64,000 bases of DNA from Hymenobacter sp. BT18 (GCF_012273015.1 NZ_CP050954.1:4318001-4382000), one strand, 5' to 3'; counted from the stretch's first letter, positions 8,519-17,233 are shown. Numbers and translations are program-made. The notes: generated by a model from the letters alone, not told the origin.

Positions 8519-8908
8519 TTATTGCACTACCCGGAGCAGGTACTCTGGCTCGGTGGGGCTACTGCCAAACCGCTCATTGCGGAAGGCACCCACGCGGCTA
8601 GGGCCGTAGCCCAGGTTCACCTTCACCCACTCATCGCGCACGGGCAGCATAGCCAGAATTTCGTTCTGCAGCACCTGTAGGTCTTCCTGCAGCTGGCTGG
8701 TTTCAAGCTGGTTTTCTTCGGCCTGCTGATCGTAGCTGCCCATGGGTGGCCGCTGGTCGAAGTCATCGGCCGCCGCTTCAGGTTGGTGCTCGTGCGCGGT
8801 GCGGGCAATTTCAGCTTGCCGCAGCAGCTTTTCAGTTTTCAGATACGCCTGCACTTTATCTTCAAGTGGGAGCAGGGCAGGGTCAAGGTAATCGAGGTTG
8901 CTGGACAT
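8519..8908 (-). CDS. Hypothetical protein, 129 residues, acidic and helix-rich
   Basis: No recognised domain. The protein is acidic, with a Glu/Gln-rich helical stretch (AEENQLETSQLQEDLQVLQNEI, about residues 62-83) that could form a short coiled coil. A C-terminal LGYGPSRVGAFRNERFG segment follows. It has no signal peptide and no membrane segment, so it is probably cytoplasmic. It starts at the ATG at 8908 and is followed by a terminator-like hairpin. It lies downstream of the exported protein at 8976-9728, in the opposite order to transcription coupling, with a gap of about 70 bases. Codon use looks like neighbouring genes, which supports a real gene. Confidence 0.6.
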   Translation of the reverse strand: MSSNLDYLDPALLPLEDKVQAYLKTEKLLRQAEIARTAHEHQPEAAADDFDQRPPMGSYDQQAEENQLETSQLQEDLQVLQNEILAMLPVRDEWVKVNLGYGPSRVGAFRNERFGSSPTEPEYLLRVVQ

Positions 8909-8975
8909 TGGGGTAGAAATTAAACCGGTTTTCTTAACGCAACCTCAACCGAAAGGATGCAGGTTGCCTGCGGCC

Positions 8976-9728
8976 TCAGGGCTGGTTTAACGTATTGGCA
9001 AAGGCTACCAGCCGCTTGATATCGGCCAGTAGGCGCAGCGTCAGGCGTTGTTGGGCAATATATCCTTGCAGTTGGGGTTGCCAAGCTGCTGGGAATAAAG
9101 CCAATAGCTGCCGCTGGGCGCCGGGAAGCGGGTACAGCCGGTTGTGAAGCAGCAGATAACGGTTTTCTGTTTCCTGCCAGCGGTGGTAGGGGCGGTTATT
9201 AGACAAAATGCTGTTGGTCGTAGAAGGCCGCTGCAGCTGCAGGACGCGAGCATGACGGGTAAGTAACTGAACCTGCGGGCCAGTCTGCTGTACCTCAAAC
9301 AGCCAGGCCCGCTGCTCAGGTAAGTTGGTTTCTATGGTCGGGAACACGCGGAACATACGCGTGTGGTGGGTAGCCGAGTCGCGTAGCGTAAAGCCGAGCA
9401 CTTGGGTCATAAACACCGCCAGCGAGTCGCCCTGCGGGCGGCGCCACAGCAGCTGGCTGGTGCTTACATCTAGCTTGAGCCACTGCAAGGGCACTAGCTG
9501 GCCATTGCGCAGCTCCACGGTGCCCAGGCTCCAAGTTGGGAGCAGCAGCGGGGAGCCTGTCACCTCCTCCCCCTTGTTTACGTGGGGTAGCACCCGGTTG
9601 AGGTACTCCTGATTAGAGGGCACGCCCGAAAGCGTGGTAGGCTGGGCTTGGGCCAGCCAGGACCCTAGACCCAGCACCATAGTGGGGGCTACGCGCCTGG
9701 GCAGAAAAAACAAGGTAGAAAGTAGCAT
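8976..9728 (-). CDS. Exported hypothetical protein, 250 residues
   Basis: The start was placed at the ATG at 9728 (MLLSTLFFLPRR...), which gives a signal-peptide-like N-terminus ending near SWLAQAQP. A longer in-frame reading would overlap the divergent methyltransferase gene in an implausible way. The mature part contains LVPLQWLKLDVS and a C-terminal helical ADIKRLVAFANTL. No family is recognised with confidence. Bacteroidota carry many such secreted proteins of unknown role. The divergent arrangement with the methyltransferase leaves about 110 bases for both promoters. Confidence 0.6.
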   Translation of the reverse strand: MLLSTLFFLPRRVAPTMVLGLGSWLAQAQPTTLSGVPSNQEYLNRVLPHVNKGEEVTGSPLLLPTWSLGTVELRNGQLVPLQWLKLDVSTSQLLWRRPQGDSLAVFMTQVLGFTLRDSATHHTRMFRVFPTIETNLPEQRAWLFEVQQTGPQVQLLTRHARVLQLQRPSTTNSILSNNRPYHRWQETENRYLLLHNRLYPLPGAQRQLLALFPAAWQPQLQGYIAQQRLTLRLLADIKRLVAFANTLNQP

Positions 9729-9839
9729 CGGCGTATAAAGTAAGTATACAAGCCCCAAACGGCACCGGTCCAATATACCAGCTCTCCGTGGCATGGTCAA
9801 TAGGCGCCTCCCCTGCCGGGGCTTGCCTATCTTTGCCGC

Positions 9840-10574
9840 ATGCCTCACTCTGTTTCTTCGCCCGATCCGCTGGGCCATGCGCTGCTGGCTTTCCACCGGG
9901 GTACCGATTCTGCTGCTACGCTTACTGTGCATTCCAACGTGGCCGAGGACGAGCCGCTGCCGGCCAGCTACTTTTTTCGCTCGCTCTGGGAGATGCCCGA
10001 GTTGGAGCGCTTGGCGCTGGAGGAGTGCCGCGGCCGCGTGCTCGACCTGGGCGCCGGGGCTGGCTGCCACACCCTGGAGCTGCAGCAGCGCGGGTTTGCC
10101 GTGAAAGCCGTGGATGTATCGGAGGGGGCGGTGCATGTGATGCAGGCGCGCGGTGTGCAGGAAGTAGCCCGCCACGAGTTGTTTGCGGTGCCCGCCGAGG
10201 CCGGAGGCTACGATACGCTGCTCATGCTCATGAATGGCCTGGGACTGGTAGGCACCCTCGACGGGCTGGAGCGGTTTCTGAAATACGCCCACACCCTGCT
10301 GGCGCCCGGTGGTCAGATTCTGGCTACCTCGTCGGATATATCCTACCTCTACGAGGACGAAGAAGGTGCCTTGGTATTCGACCTGAACGGACCTTATTAT
10401 GGGGAAATAGAATACACGATGAGTTACGAGCAGGAAACCGGGGCCGCCTTCTCCTGGCTATTTGCCGACGCCAGCATTCTGCAGGATTATGCCGAAGCCG
10501 CTGGGTACGACGTAGAATTCCTGGCCGAAGATGAGCAGCAGCAGTACTTGGTGCGCCTCACGGTCAGAAGTTAG
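9840..10574 (+). CDS. Class I SAM-dependent methyltransferase
   Basis: 244 residues. Motif I is VLDLGAGAGCHTLEL (about residues 68-82). An acidic residue ends the second strand (KAVDVSEGAV) and a post-motif LLMLMNGLGLVG is present. The C-terminal part is typical of small-molecule methyltransferases (FLKYAHTLLAPGGQIL). The substrate cannot be told from sequence. It is followed after 70 bases by the thioesterase gene on the same strand, so the two may be co-transcribed. Confidence 0.85.
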   Translation: MPHSVSSPDPLGHALLAFHRGTDSAATLTVHSNVAEDEPLPASYFFRSLWEMPELERLALEECRGRVLDLGAGAGCHTLELQQRGFAVKAVDVSEGAVHVMQARGVQEVARHELFAVPAEAGGYDTLLMLMNGLGLVGTLDGLERFLKYAHTLLAPGGQILATSSDISYLYEDEEGALVFDLNGPYYGEIEYTMSYEQETGAAFSWLFADASILQDYAEAAGYDVEFLAEDEQQQYLVRLTVRS

Positions 10575-10644
10575 AAGATAGGAGTTGGATTATTAGTCTG
10601 TATATCCGCCTTCTCCTTCCGGCTTCCTCTCCTAAATCCCCAAA

Positions 10645-11097
10645 ATGGAATACGCTAAAACCTATACCGTCCGCTGGGCCGACCTCGACCCTAACATCCA
10701 CATGCGCCACTCAGCCTACACCGATTATGCGGCGCATACTCGCGTGCAATTCCTGGCTGAGCAGGGTTTCACCATGGCCCGGTTTGCCCAGCTGGGCATC
10801 GGTCCCATTCTGTTTCGCGAAGACACCCGCTTCCTGAAGGAGGTAGGCCTGGGCGAAACCATTCGCGTGACGGCGGAGCTATCGGGGCTGAATGAGGATG
10901 GCTCCCGCTGGAATATTGTGCATGCCATTTACAAGGAAGATGGGCGCCTAGCCGCTACCGTCACGGTGGAAGGGGCCTGGCTGGACCTGCGCGCCCGCAA
11001 GCTGGCGGTGCCACCAGCTGAAATTTCCGCCGTCATGAACAGCATTAGCCGGCACGCTTCCTACCAGGATATTGTGCGGACGCCCCGCGAAGCGTAG
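10645..11097 (+). CDS. Acyl-CoA thioesterase, 4HBT hot-dog family
   Basis: 150 residues. The opening VRWADLDPNIHMRHSAYTDYA carries the catalytic Asp region of the 4-hydroxybenzoyl-CoA thioesterase family (usual form W.D.D..gHvnN..Y). The FREDTRFLKEVGLGETIRV strand and a C-terminal AATVTVEGAWLDLRARK follow. It probably hydrolyses short or aromatic acyl-CoA in the cytoplasm. A His replaces the usual Gly in the GHxN element (NIHMRH), a minor family variant. Confidence 0.85.
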   Translation: MEYAKTYTVRWADLDPNIHMRHSAYTDYAAHTRVQFLAEQGFTMARFAQLGIGPILFREDTRFLKEVGLGETIRVTAELSGLNEDGSRWNIVHAIYKEDGRLAATVTVEGAWLDLRARKLAVPPAEISAVMNSISRHASYQDIVRTPREA

Positions 11098-11445
11098 GCG
11101 GAGGTAGTTGTCGATAAGGAAAGCGCAGGTCTAAATCTGCGGCGCTACCTGTAGGCACCAGCTCGCTGACGTAATGCCCGTCAAAGATCTAGCAATGGGC
11201 GTATGCCGTGTGCGCGTGCAGCAGGGTAAGCAAACCCAAGTGCTGGAGCTAATCCGGGAGTAGATACAAGCGTGTGTACTGAGTAGGCACGCCGGAGGGC
11301 TACTCTGCGCGCGTTAAGACATTGGCTGCTGTTTCCAGTGCAAACCGGAAACAGGCGCAGTGGGAGGTAGAGAAAAAAAATAGGTAGGGGCGTAGGGGTA
11401 AACAGCTGGTAATGGCTCTTACCAATACAAGCTTCTCAGATACCT
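11098..11445. other. 348-base gap without a supported gene
   Basis: No known RNA or repeat is seen. A short reading frame at 11174-11263 (MPVKDLAMGVCRVRV..., 29 residues) looks protein-like but is too short to call; it may be a relic. The stretch just before 11446 probably holds the promoter of the next gene. Confidence 0.4.
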
Positions 11446-12060
11446 ATGAAAACGCTCCTTACTAGCCTGGGCCTGTTGGCCAGCACCACAGTCTTTGCTC
11501 AGCAAGCAGAACAGCCCCCTCTTCAAACCCTGCTCCGGCCCGGAACCCACTGCGGCTTTTTCGTGGCCGCCTCCGCGCAGTACGCCCGCCTGGATGGGCA
11601 GGATGCGCTGGCGGCTACGGGCCGCATCGGGGTCAGCTTCAACCGCTCCTTCGCGCTGGGGCTGGGAGGCACTGCCCTCACCAATGGGCGCATTCCCAAC
11701 CGTTGGGATGACCCCATCGACACATCCTCCCCCGATTACTTAGTGGCAGCCTACGGCGGCATCTACTTGGAACCCATGTTTCCGGCTGGGAAAGCCATTC
11801 ACCTAACGTTTCCTGTGCTGCTGGGCGCCGGTGCTGCTACCAAGGAAAGAGACCTGAATGGACCTTACTACCGCTACCAGGCCGATGAGTTTCTGATTGT
11901 GGAGCCCGGGGTGCAGCTGGAAGTAAACCTGCTCAAGTACGTAGCTCTCGGCGCCGGGGCTTCGTACCGCATGACGACTGGCCTGAACCTGCCGGACACG
12001 TCGTCGAAAGCGCTGAACGGGATGTCGGCGGGCGTCACGCTGAAGCTCGGGCTGCTGTAG
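11446..12060 (+). CDS. Outer-membrane beta-barrel-like hypothetical protein
   Basis: 204 residues with a clear signal peptide (MKTLLTSLGLLASTTVFAQQ). Glycine- and aromatic-rich strands typical of small outer-membrane barrels follow (GLGGTALTNGR, VAAYGGIYLEPMF, LGAGASYRMTTG). It ends GVTLKLGLL, a plausible terminal strand. The function is unknown; many such proteins are annotated only as outer membrane beta-barrel. It stands alone on the plus strand and converges on the DinB-like gene with only a 14-base gap. Confidence 0.65.
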   Translation: MKTLLTSLGLLASTTVFAQQAEQPPLQTLLRPGTHCGFFVAASAQYARLDGQDALAATGRIGVSFNRSFALGLGGTALTNGRIPNRWDDPIDTSSPDYLVAAYGGIYLEPMFPAGKAIHLTFPVLLGAGAATKERDLNGPYYRYQADEFLIVEPGVQLEVNLLKYVALGAGASYRMTTGLNLPDTSSKALNGMSAGVTLKLGLL

Positions 12061-12074
12061 CGAGGGTGGCCTAA

Positions 12075-12620
12075 TCAGGCAAGCTGCTTGCTGATGCGCT
12101 GCACCTGCCGTTGGTGGTGCAGCACGTGGTCAACCATGAAATCCAGCGTCTGGTAGATGTTGAGCATGCCCGAGCGGGGATGCTTGAAAATGGCCTTGTC
12201 GAGCAGCTTTGCCGGAAATTCGTTGAGCAGGCGCTCCAAATGGCGGCGGGAAGCAGTCCACTGTTCCGTCAGCTCGGCAATGGGTGGTGCGCTGGCTCCC
12301 TCTGGCATAAGCGCCGTGAGGCGGGCCGGGGCCTTAAATTTCAGAAACGGCACCCGCAGTAGCACCCGCAGCAACCCCGACCGGAGCCGCGCGCCCACGC
12401 CCGATTTCACCAGGCCGTCTTCCTGTTGCACCTTCTTCTCAATATACTGCCCAATGCCCTGCTCGGCTACCAACAAGTGCTGCACTACCTGGGCCGCCGA
12501 CCACTGATTGGGGCCCGGCGCCTGATGACTACGGGCTTCGCCCAAGGCGGCGGTGGCTTTTAGCAGTTGCTCAGTAGCGCGTTCAAGCTGCTCGAGGCGA
12601 AGGTGGAGACGGTGGTTCAT
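12075..12620 (-). CDS. DinB-like superfamily protein
   Basis: 181 residues from the ATG at 12620 (MNHRLHLRLEQLERA). The four-helix pattern of the DinB/YfiT family is visible: QWSAAQVVQHLLVAEQGIGQYI in the first half and HVLHHQRQVQRI near the C-terminus, giving the metal-binding His positions (HLL, DHVLHHQ). Such proteins are metal-dependent transferases or hydrolases of unknown substrate, sometimes using small thiols. An upstream in-frame Met would add 31 residues without family similarity, so it was not used. Confidence 0.72.
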   Translation of the reverse strand: MNHRLHLRLEQLERATEQLLKATAALGEARSHQAPGPNQWSAAQVVQHLLVAEQGIGQYIEKKVQQEDGLVKSGVGARLRSGLLRVLLRVPFLKFKAPARLTALMPEGASAPPIAELTEQWTASRRHLERLLNEFPAKLLDKAIFKHPRSGMLNIYQTLDFMVDHVLHHQRQVQRISKQLA

Positions 12621-12710
12621 GGGGACAGGGTGGGGTAAGGGCAAAAGGTAAGGATATTTCGCCTGCCTATACGGGGAATCAACCGCATCGGACAAAGCCC
12701 GACTCGAAAC

Positions 12711-12750
12711 CAAAAACGGCCCGCTACCGAAAGATAGCGGGCCGTTTTTG
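12711..12750 (-). terminator. Terminator after pdhB
   Basis: The arms CAAAAACGGCCCGCTA and TAGCGGGCCGTTTTTG form a long stem with a T-run, 17 bases past the pdhB stop. The symmetry means it may work in both directions. Confidence 0.88.
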
Positions 12751-12766
12751 CTGGGATGAAACCTAG

Positions 12767-13750
12767 TTACTTGCTTACGTACAGCACGTCCTTCACAGCT
12801 TTTACCGTGCGGGCTACGTTGGGCAAAGAAGCCTCAATAAGCGTAGGCGCGTAGGGCAGGGGTACGTCGCCGCAGGTGATGCGGATAACGGGGGCATCGA
12901 GGTAGTCGAAGGCGCGGCGCTGCACAATGTAGGCCAGCTCCGAGCTGATGCTGGCCAGCGGCCAGGCTTCTTCTACCACCACCATCCGGTTGGTTTTCTT
13001 TACCGATTCGATGAGGGTATCGTAGTCGATAGGGCGTACCGAGCGCAGGTCGATTACCTCGGCATTGATGCCTTCCTTAGCCAGCTCGTCGGCGGCAGTC
13101 AGGACAATTTTCATCATTTTGCCGAAGCTCACCAGCGTCACGCTGTCGCCGGGGCGCACGACGTTGGCTTTGCCGATGGGCAGCAGGTACTCTTCCTCGG
13201 GCACTTCTCCTTTGTCGCCGTACATCAGCTCCGATTCCATGAAAATCACGGGGTCTGGGTCGCGGATGGCTGATTTCAGCAGGCCCTTGGCGTCATAGGG
13301 GTTCGAAGGAACTACCACCTTCAGGCCGGGCGTGTTGGCAAACCAGTTCTCGAAGTTCTGGGAGTGCTGCGAGGAGAGCATGCCCGCGTTGCCGGTAGGG
13401 CCGCGGAACACAATGGGGCAGGAGTACTGCCCGCCCGACATCGAGTAGATCTTAGCGGCCGAGTTAATCACCTGATCAATGGCTACCAGGGAAAAGTTGA
13501 AGGTCATGAACTCGATGATGGGCAGCAGGCCGTTGGCCGCCGCACCCACGCCAATACCGGCAAAGCCCAGCTCGGCAATGGGCGTGTCAATAACGCGCTC
13601 CGGCCCAAACTCGTCGAGCATCCCCTGGCTTACTTTGTAGGCGCCGTTGTACTCGGCTACTTCTTCGCCCATCAGAAACACGCGCGGGTCGCGGCGCATT
13701 TCCTCGGACATGGCTTCACGCAGGGCTTCCCGGAATTGGATGGTCCGCAT
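12767..13750 (-). CDS. pdhB: Pyruvate dehydrogenase E1 component, beta subunit
   Basis: 327 residues, the full length of alpha-ketoacid dehydrogenase E1-beta. Visible segments are MGEEVAEYNGAYKVSQGM, DTPIAELGFAGIGVGAA and the conserved EFMTFNFSLVAIDQVINSAA. Further on come SSQHSQNFENWF and the C-terminal VEEAWPLASISSEL. With E1-alpha it performs TPP-dependent decarboxylation of pyruvate and passes acetyl groups to E2. The alpha subunit is not in the window. A terminator-like hairpin sits only about 45 bases before its start codon. Confidence 0.93.
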   Translation of the reverse strand: MRTIQFREALREAMSEEMRRDPRVFLMGEEVAEYNGAYKVSQGMLDEFGPERVIDTPIAELGFAGIGVGAAANGLLPIIEFMTFNFSLVAIDQVINSAAKIYSMSGGQYSCPIVFRGPTGNAGMLSSQHSQNFENWFANTPGLKVVVPSNPYDAKGLLKSAIRDPDPVIFMESELMYGDKGEVPEEEYLLPIGKANVVRPGDSVTLVSFGKMMKIVLTAADELAKEGINAEVIDLRSVRPIDYDTLIESVKKTNRMVVVEEAWPLASISSELAYIVQRRAFDYLDAPVIRITCGDVPLPYAPTLIEASLPNVARTVKAVKDVLYVSK

Positions 13751-13780
13751 AGTCAGTCGGTCAGTGACAGAAAGTCGAAA

Positions 13781-13812
13781 ATCAAAAAGAAAAGGCCGGA
13801 AAACTTCCGGCC
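13781..13812 (-). terminator. Terminator-like hairpin in the pdhB leader
   Basis: On the minus strand GGCCGGAA-GTT-TTCCGGCC is followed by TTTTCTTTTTGATTTTC. The tail ends about 30 bases before the pdhB ATG (13750). It is either the terminator of the TPR lipoprotein gene or an attenuator of pdhB. Confidence 0.6.
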
Positions 13813-13888
13813 CGTAAAGCTACAACGAGGAAGGCGGCCGGGCAAATGAGGAATAGGCTTGGACTTAATATATAAGTCAAAGCAGGCC

Positions 13889-13981
13889 GTCATGCTGAGC
13901 TTGTCGAAGCATCTTCACCGCTTCGTTGAATTGCTATAGAATTAACTAGAGGTAGAGATGCTTCGGCAAGCTCAGCATGAC
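13889..13981. repeat. Dispersed imperfect palindrome, copy 2
   Basis: It begins GTCATGCTGAGCTTGTCGAA and ends with the reverse complement GGCAAGCTCAGCATGAC. It is related to the element at 2835-2927, with GCTTG in place of GCGAAG in the arm. Confidence 0.8.
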
Positions 13982-14004
13982 CATTACTAGACCACGGTTA
14001 CTAT

Positions 14005-15810
14005 CTACTTCAACGCCTCCACAAACGCCTTGTTCGCAGCCAAATCCCGGAACTCCAGGTCCTCCACGGCGCGCTGGGCAAAACTGCGGTCGAGCTGCAC
14101 GGCGCGGCGCAGGTGCAGCCCCACGGTGGCGGGGTCCTGCTGGCGGGCGGCAATAATAGCCAGGCAGTAGTACGCCAGCGCGTCGTTGGGCTTGAGGGTG
14201 AGGGCCTCCTGGTAGATGGCAGCGGCTCCGTCGGGGTTGTTTTTGAGCAGGTACACCAGCGCCCGGTTCATGGTATTCTGGTAGGATTTGTCGCTGAAGC
14301 TGATGCTGCGCAGGGCGTCTTCGGGCTGGCCGATTTCAATTTCCAGCGCGGCCTTATCGGCAAATACCTGGTTGAGAATAGCCCGCGGGCCACCAAGCTT
14401 GATGGCATAGTCGTAGCTCTGCAGCGCTTCCAGCTTGTCGCCGGCGCGGTGGTAGGCCGTGGCAGCCCGGTAGAAGGTAAGCGCGGTGGGGTTGCGGTGT
14501 GCGGCCAGCGTGAAGTTGGTGGCGGCCCGGCGCTGGTAAGCACGTTTCACGCGCAGGTTTACTTCCTTTTCGGCGCGGGCGGCCAGCACCACGCCCAGGT
14601 TGTGGTAGGCTTCCCAGCGGCCCGTGGTGGCAATGGCCGTTTCGTAGATGCGCTGCTTTTCGGCCAGCAAAGGCGTGAGCGTGGCGGAGTAGCGCAACTC
14701 CTCGGGGGTGAGGGCATCGGCTTCCATCTGCTTTTCCACAATCTTCTTGGACAGCAGATAGATTTCCGACTCGTAGCGCTGGGGCGCCGAGTATTTCACG
14801 GCCACCGTGCCAAAGCGCATCACCGGGTAAATGTACTGCTCCAGGTAATCGAAGTAGGAAAGGCGGTGCAGTTGCTGTTCTCGCTCCGCAAAGGTGCCCT
14901 TCGACTCATTCAGGATGGTGATGATGGAGTCGACCTGGGCGGGCTGCAGCGCCGATTCCTGGACTTTCTGCATGAACAGGTCCCAGCGGTTGCGGTAGGC
15001 CTTGGTCTCGAAGCGCACGGCACTCACCGAGTTCAGGTAGGAGCTGACGTCGAGGCGGTTCTTGAAGTACTTCACCAGGGCCTGGGTCCGCTGCTCGGCC
15101 AGGCGCGGGTTTTTGGTTTCCTGGGGCTCGGGCGAGTTGGCAGCCACGACCATTACCAGTTCGGTCTTCTGGTTGGCCTCAATAAATTCTTCCAGCGCGG
15201 CTACGTTGGTGCCCAGGTAGTTGCGGATCTTGCTTTCCCCGGTATCAAAGAAAAAAGGCAGCACCCGAATGCCCCCACCGGCCAGGTTTGCGGGCGGCTC
15301 GGGCAAATAAGGAATCAGCGAATCCTGGCGCACCACCAAGCGGCTGGTGGTCACGATGCCGCGGGCAATGAGGAAGGGCTTGCCCGCTTTGCGCTTCCCA
15401 TTGGGCTTGAGCTGGCGTGCTTCGGGCGTGGCCATGAGCTGCCCCGGGTTTTTACGCGGCACAAATGGGATGTTGAACTGCTTAGTGGCGACGAGCTGGT
15501 CTTTGCGGTCCTCATCGTACACATAGTCGCCGGAGGCAAAGCCGATGCGGCCCACGGTGTCTTCGCGCAGGCCGTTGTCGTAGTGGTAACGCAGGTTGAG
15601 GCCATAGGCGTAGCCTTTTTTCAGGTGCTTGGCAGGCACCCGCGCCTTCACCTCGAAGAGTACATTCTCGCCGTTGGTTTCCAGCACGGCCGGCTGCACG
15701 GCTACTTGCTGGCCTTCGCCCGCAACCTTCAGCATACGGGAAAGCGTACAACCAGAAAGCAAAAAGCTGACTAACAGCACAACAGAGACTAAACGCGCAA
15801 CTTTGGGCAT
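14005..15810 (-). CDS. TPR lipoprotein with an OmpA-like segment
   Basis: 601 residues from the ATG at 15810. Its signal ends in the lipobox LLSGC, so it is probably lipid-anchored at the periplasmic or outer membrane face. A middle segment (FFFDTGESKIRNYLG ... RLAEQRTQALVKYF) resembles an OmpA-type peptidoglycan-binding region. The C-terminal third has TPR-like helices (FYRAATAYHRAGDKLEALQ, ALVYLLKNNPDGAAAIYQEA, YYCLAIIAARQQDP). The function is unknown; the architecture suggests a cell-envelope scaffold. A longer in-frame reading to 16251 overlaps other genes and lacks the lipobox start, so it was rejected. Confidence 0.72.
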   Translation of the reverse strand: MPKVARLVSVVLLVSFLLSGCTLSRMLKVAGEGQQVAVQPAVLETNGENVLFEVKARVPAKHLKKGYAYGLNLRYHYDNGLREDTVGRIGFASGDYVYDEDRKDQLVATKQFNIPFVPRKNPGQLMATPEARQLKPNGKRKAGKPFLIARGIVTTSRLVVRQDSLIPYLPEPPANLAGGGIRVLPFFFDTGESKIRNYLGTNVAALEEFIEANQKTELVMVVAANSPEPQETKNPRLAEQRTQALVKYFKNRLDVSSYLNSVSAVRFETKAYRNRWDLFMQKVQESALQPAQVDSIITILNESKGTFAEREQQLHRLSYFDYLEQYIYPVMRFGTVAVKYSAPQRYESEIYLLSKKIVEKQMEADALTPEELRYSATLTPLLAEKQRIYETAIATTGRWEAYHNLGVVLAARAEKEVNLRVKRAYQRRAATNFTLAAHRNPTALTFYRAATAYHRAGDKLEALQSYDYAIKLGGPRAILNQVFADKAALEIEIGQPEDALRSISFSDKSYQNTMNRALVYLLKNNPDGAAAIYQEALTLKPNDALAYYCLAIIAARQQDPATVGLHLRRAVQLDRSFAQRAVEDLEFRDLAANKAFVEALK

Positions 15811-15976
15811 ATGCAACAGGGCGGATCGGCGGGCAGAATTTCGGACCTCAAACGAAAAACTGCCGTAGAGAGACGTAACTTGAGCCGAATAAGTGAAGAA
15901 AGTCTTGTGTGTTAGCGGGAAGTAACATAATTTACACAAGGTGGGCCGGCAGTGGCGGTAGGAACAGAAAAGAGCT

Positions 15977-16195
15977 ATGAAACGACTAACCGACTTTATT
16001 GAGAAACAGAGCTTTGGGGTGTGCAACACGCTGGGGCAACGGCTGGGCTTCTCAACGAGCAGCGTGCGCCTGTCGTTCGTGTATGCTTCCTTCTTCACCT
16101 TTGGGTCGCCCATCGTGCTATACTTTGCGCTGGCCTTCTGGCTGAACGTGCGCCGGGCCATGCGCCGGCAGCGCAGCACCGTCTGGGATTTGTAG
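15977..16195 (+). CDS. PspC-domain small membrane protein
   Basis: 72 residues. It has the PspC-type core FGVCNTLGQRLGFSTSSVRLSFVYASF, followed by a hydrophobic membrane segment (SPIVLYFALAFWLNV) and a basic tail. Short PspC-domain proteins of this length are widespread in Bacteroidota, usually with an envelope-stress or membrane-linked regulatory role. Its 3' end overlaps the convergent glycosyltransferase gene by 78 bases. Confidence 0.82.
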   Translation: MKRLTDFIEKQSFGVCNTLGQRLGFSTSSVRLSFVYASFFTFGSPIVLYFALAFWLNVRRAMRRQRSTVWDL

Positions 16196-17233
16196 TTCCG
16201 GAAACGTGCGGCGCCCACGGGCAAAATAGGCCCAAACCAAGCTTCCCGCATATGTGCCGGCGCGCTGCGCTACCGTCAGGTGCGGGCGGCTTAGCTTGCG
16301 TTGCTGTTTCCAGTAAGCTCGTTGCTGCCACACGTGGCGGTGGGCCCGTATAATGGCCTTGGCATCGGGGGTAGCGCCCTGCAGCAAAAAGCGCAGCGCG
16401 GCCACCCAGTCCAGCACCAAGCGGGTGGCCACAACACTAAAAACGTCGCGCGGCGCCGAGTTTTTGTACACCAGCGCTAGGCCGTTGCGGAAGTTGAGGT
16501 AGGTTTTGCGTGGGTTCGACTTTGCCAGCGTGCCGCCCCCCACATGATAAACGGTGCTTTGCCCGCAGTACCAGATGCTGTGCCCCGCATTTTGCAGACG
16601 CCAGCACAAGTCGATTTCCTCCATGTGGGCAAAGAACTCCGGTTCCAGCCCGCCCAGCGCCTGCCAGGCATTGGCCCGCACCAATAAGCACGCCCCGGTG
16701 GCCCAGGCTACGGGGCGGCTGTCGTCGTACTGCCCGTGGTCGGCTTCCAGGGTATCGAAGAGGCGACCCCGGCAGAACGGGTATCCAAACTTGTCGAGGT
16801 AGCCGCCCCCGGCTCCGGCATACTCAAACTCCGCTGGCTGGTGATACGAGCGGATTTTGGGCTGGCAGGCCGCTATGGTAGCGTTGCTTTCCAGTAACTC
16901 CCGGAGGGGGCGCAACCAGCCGGGCGTTACCTGCACGTCGGAGTTGAGTAGCACGTAATAGCGGAAATCCAGCTGACGCAGGGCGTGGTTGTACCCCTCG
17001 CAAAACCCGAGGTTTTGGGCATGCACCAGCACCTGCACCGATGGAAAATGCTGGTGCAGCCACGCCACCGAGGTATCGGAGGAGGCGTTGTCGGCCACTA
17101 CGATGCGGGCCCCGTCGGCGTGGGCTAGCACGTCAGGTAAGAACTGTTCCAGCCAATGCTGGCCATTCCAGTTCAGAATTACCACGGCCACATCGGCGCA
17201 GGAGCCGCCGGGCGGCAACGGACTAGATGCCAA
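16118..17233 (-). CDS. GT2-family glycosyltransferase
   Basis: 371 residues. The GT-A fold is seen in VAVVILNWNGQHWLEQFLP, in the nucleotide-binding VVADNASSDTS and NLGFCEGYN segments, and in the metal-binding YVLLNSDVQV (D-x-D-like). A GACLLVRANAWQALGG segment and the ED-type FAHMEEIDLCWRLQ follow. It resembles rhamnosyltransferase-like GT2 enzymes of cell-surface glycan assembly; donor and acceptor are unknown. Its start overlaps the end of the ybaB-like gene by 11 bases, so the two are probably co-transcribed. The last 26 residues are coded opposite the PspC gene. Confidence 0.85.
   Translation of the reverse strand: MASSPLPPGGSCADVAVVILNWNGQHWLEQFLPDVLAHADGARIVVADNASSDTSVAWLHQHFPSVQVLVHAQNLGFCEGYNHALRQLDFRYYVLLNSDVQVTPGWLRPLRELLESNATIAACQPKIRSYHQPAEFEYAGAGGGYLDKFGYPFCRGRLFDTLEADHGQYDDSRPVAWATGACLLVRANAWQALGGLEPEFFAHMEEIDLCWRLQNAGHSIWYCGQSTVYHVGGGTLAKSNPRKTYLNFRNGLALVYKNSAPRDVFSVVATRLVLDWVAALRFLLQGATPDAKAIIRAHRHVWQQRAYWKQQRKLSRPHLTVAQRAGTYAGSLVWAYFARGRRTFPELQIPDGAALPAHGPAHVQPEGQRKV

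Noticed and set aside
14113..15774. Plus-strand frame of 553 codons opposite the TPR lipoprotein
   Set aside because: It shows no domain and a shadow-like composition; the minus frame has a lipobox, TPR-like helices and a terminator-like hairpin downstream.
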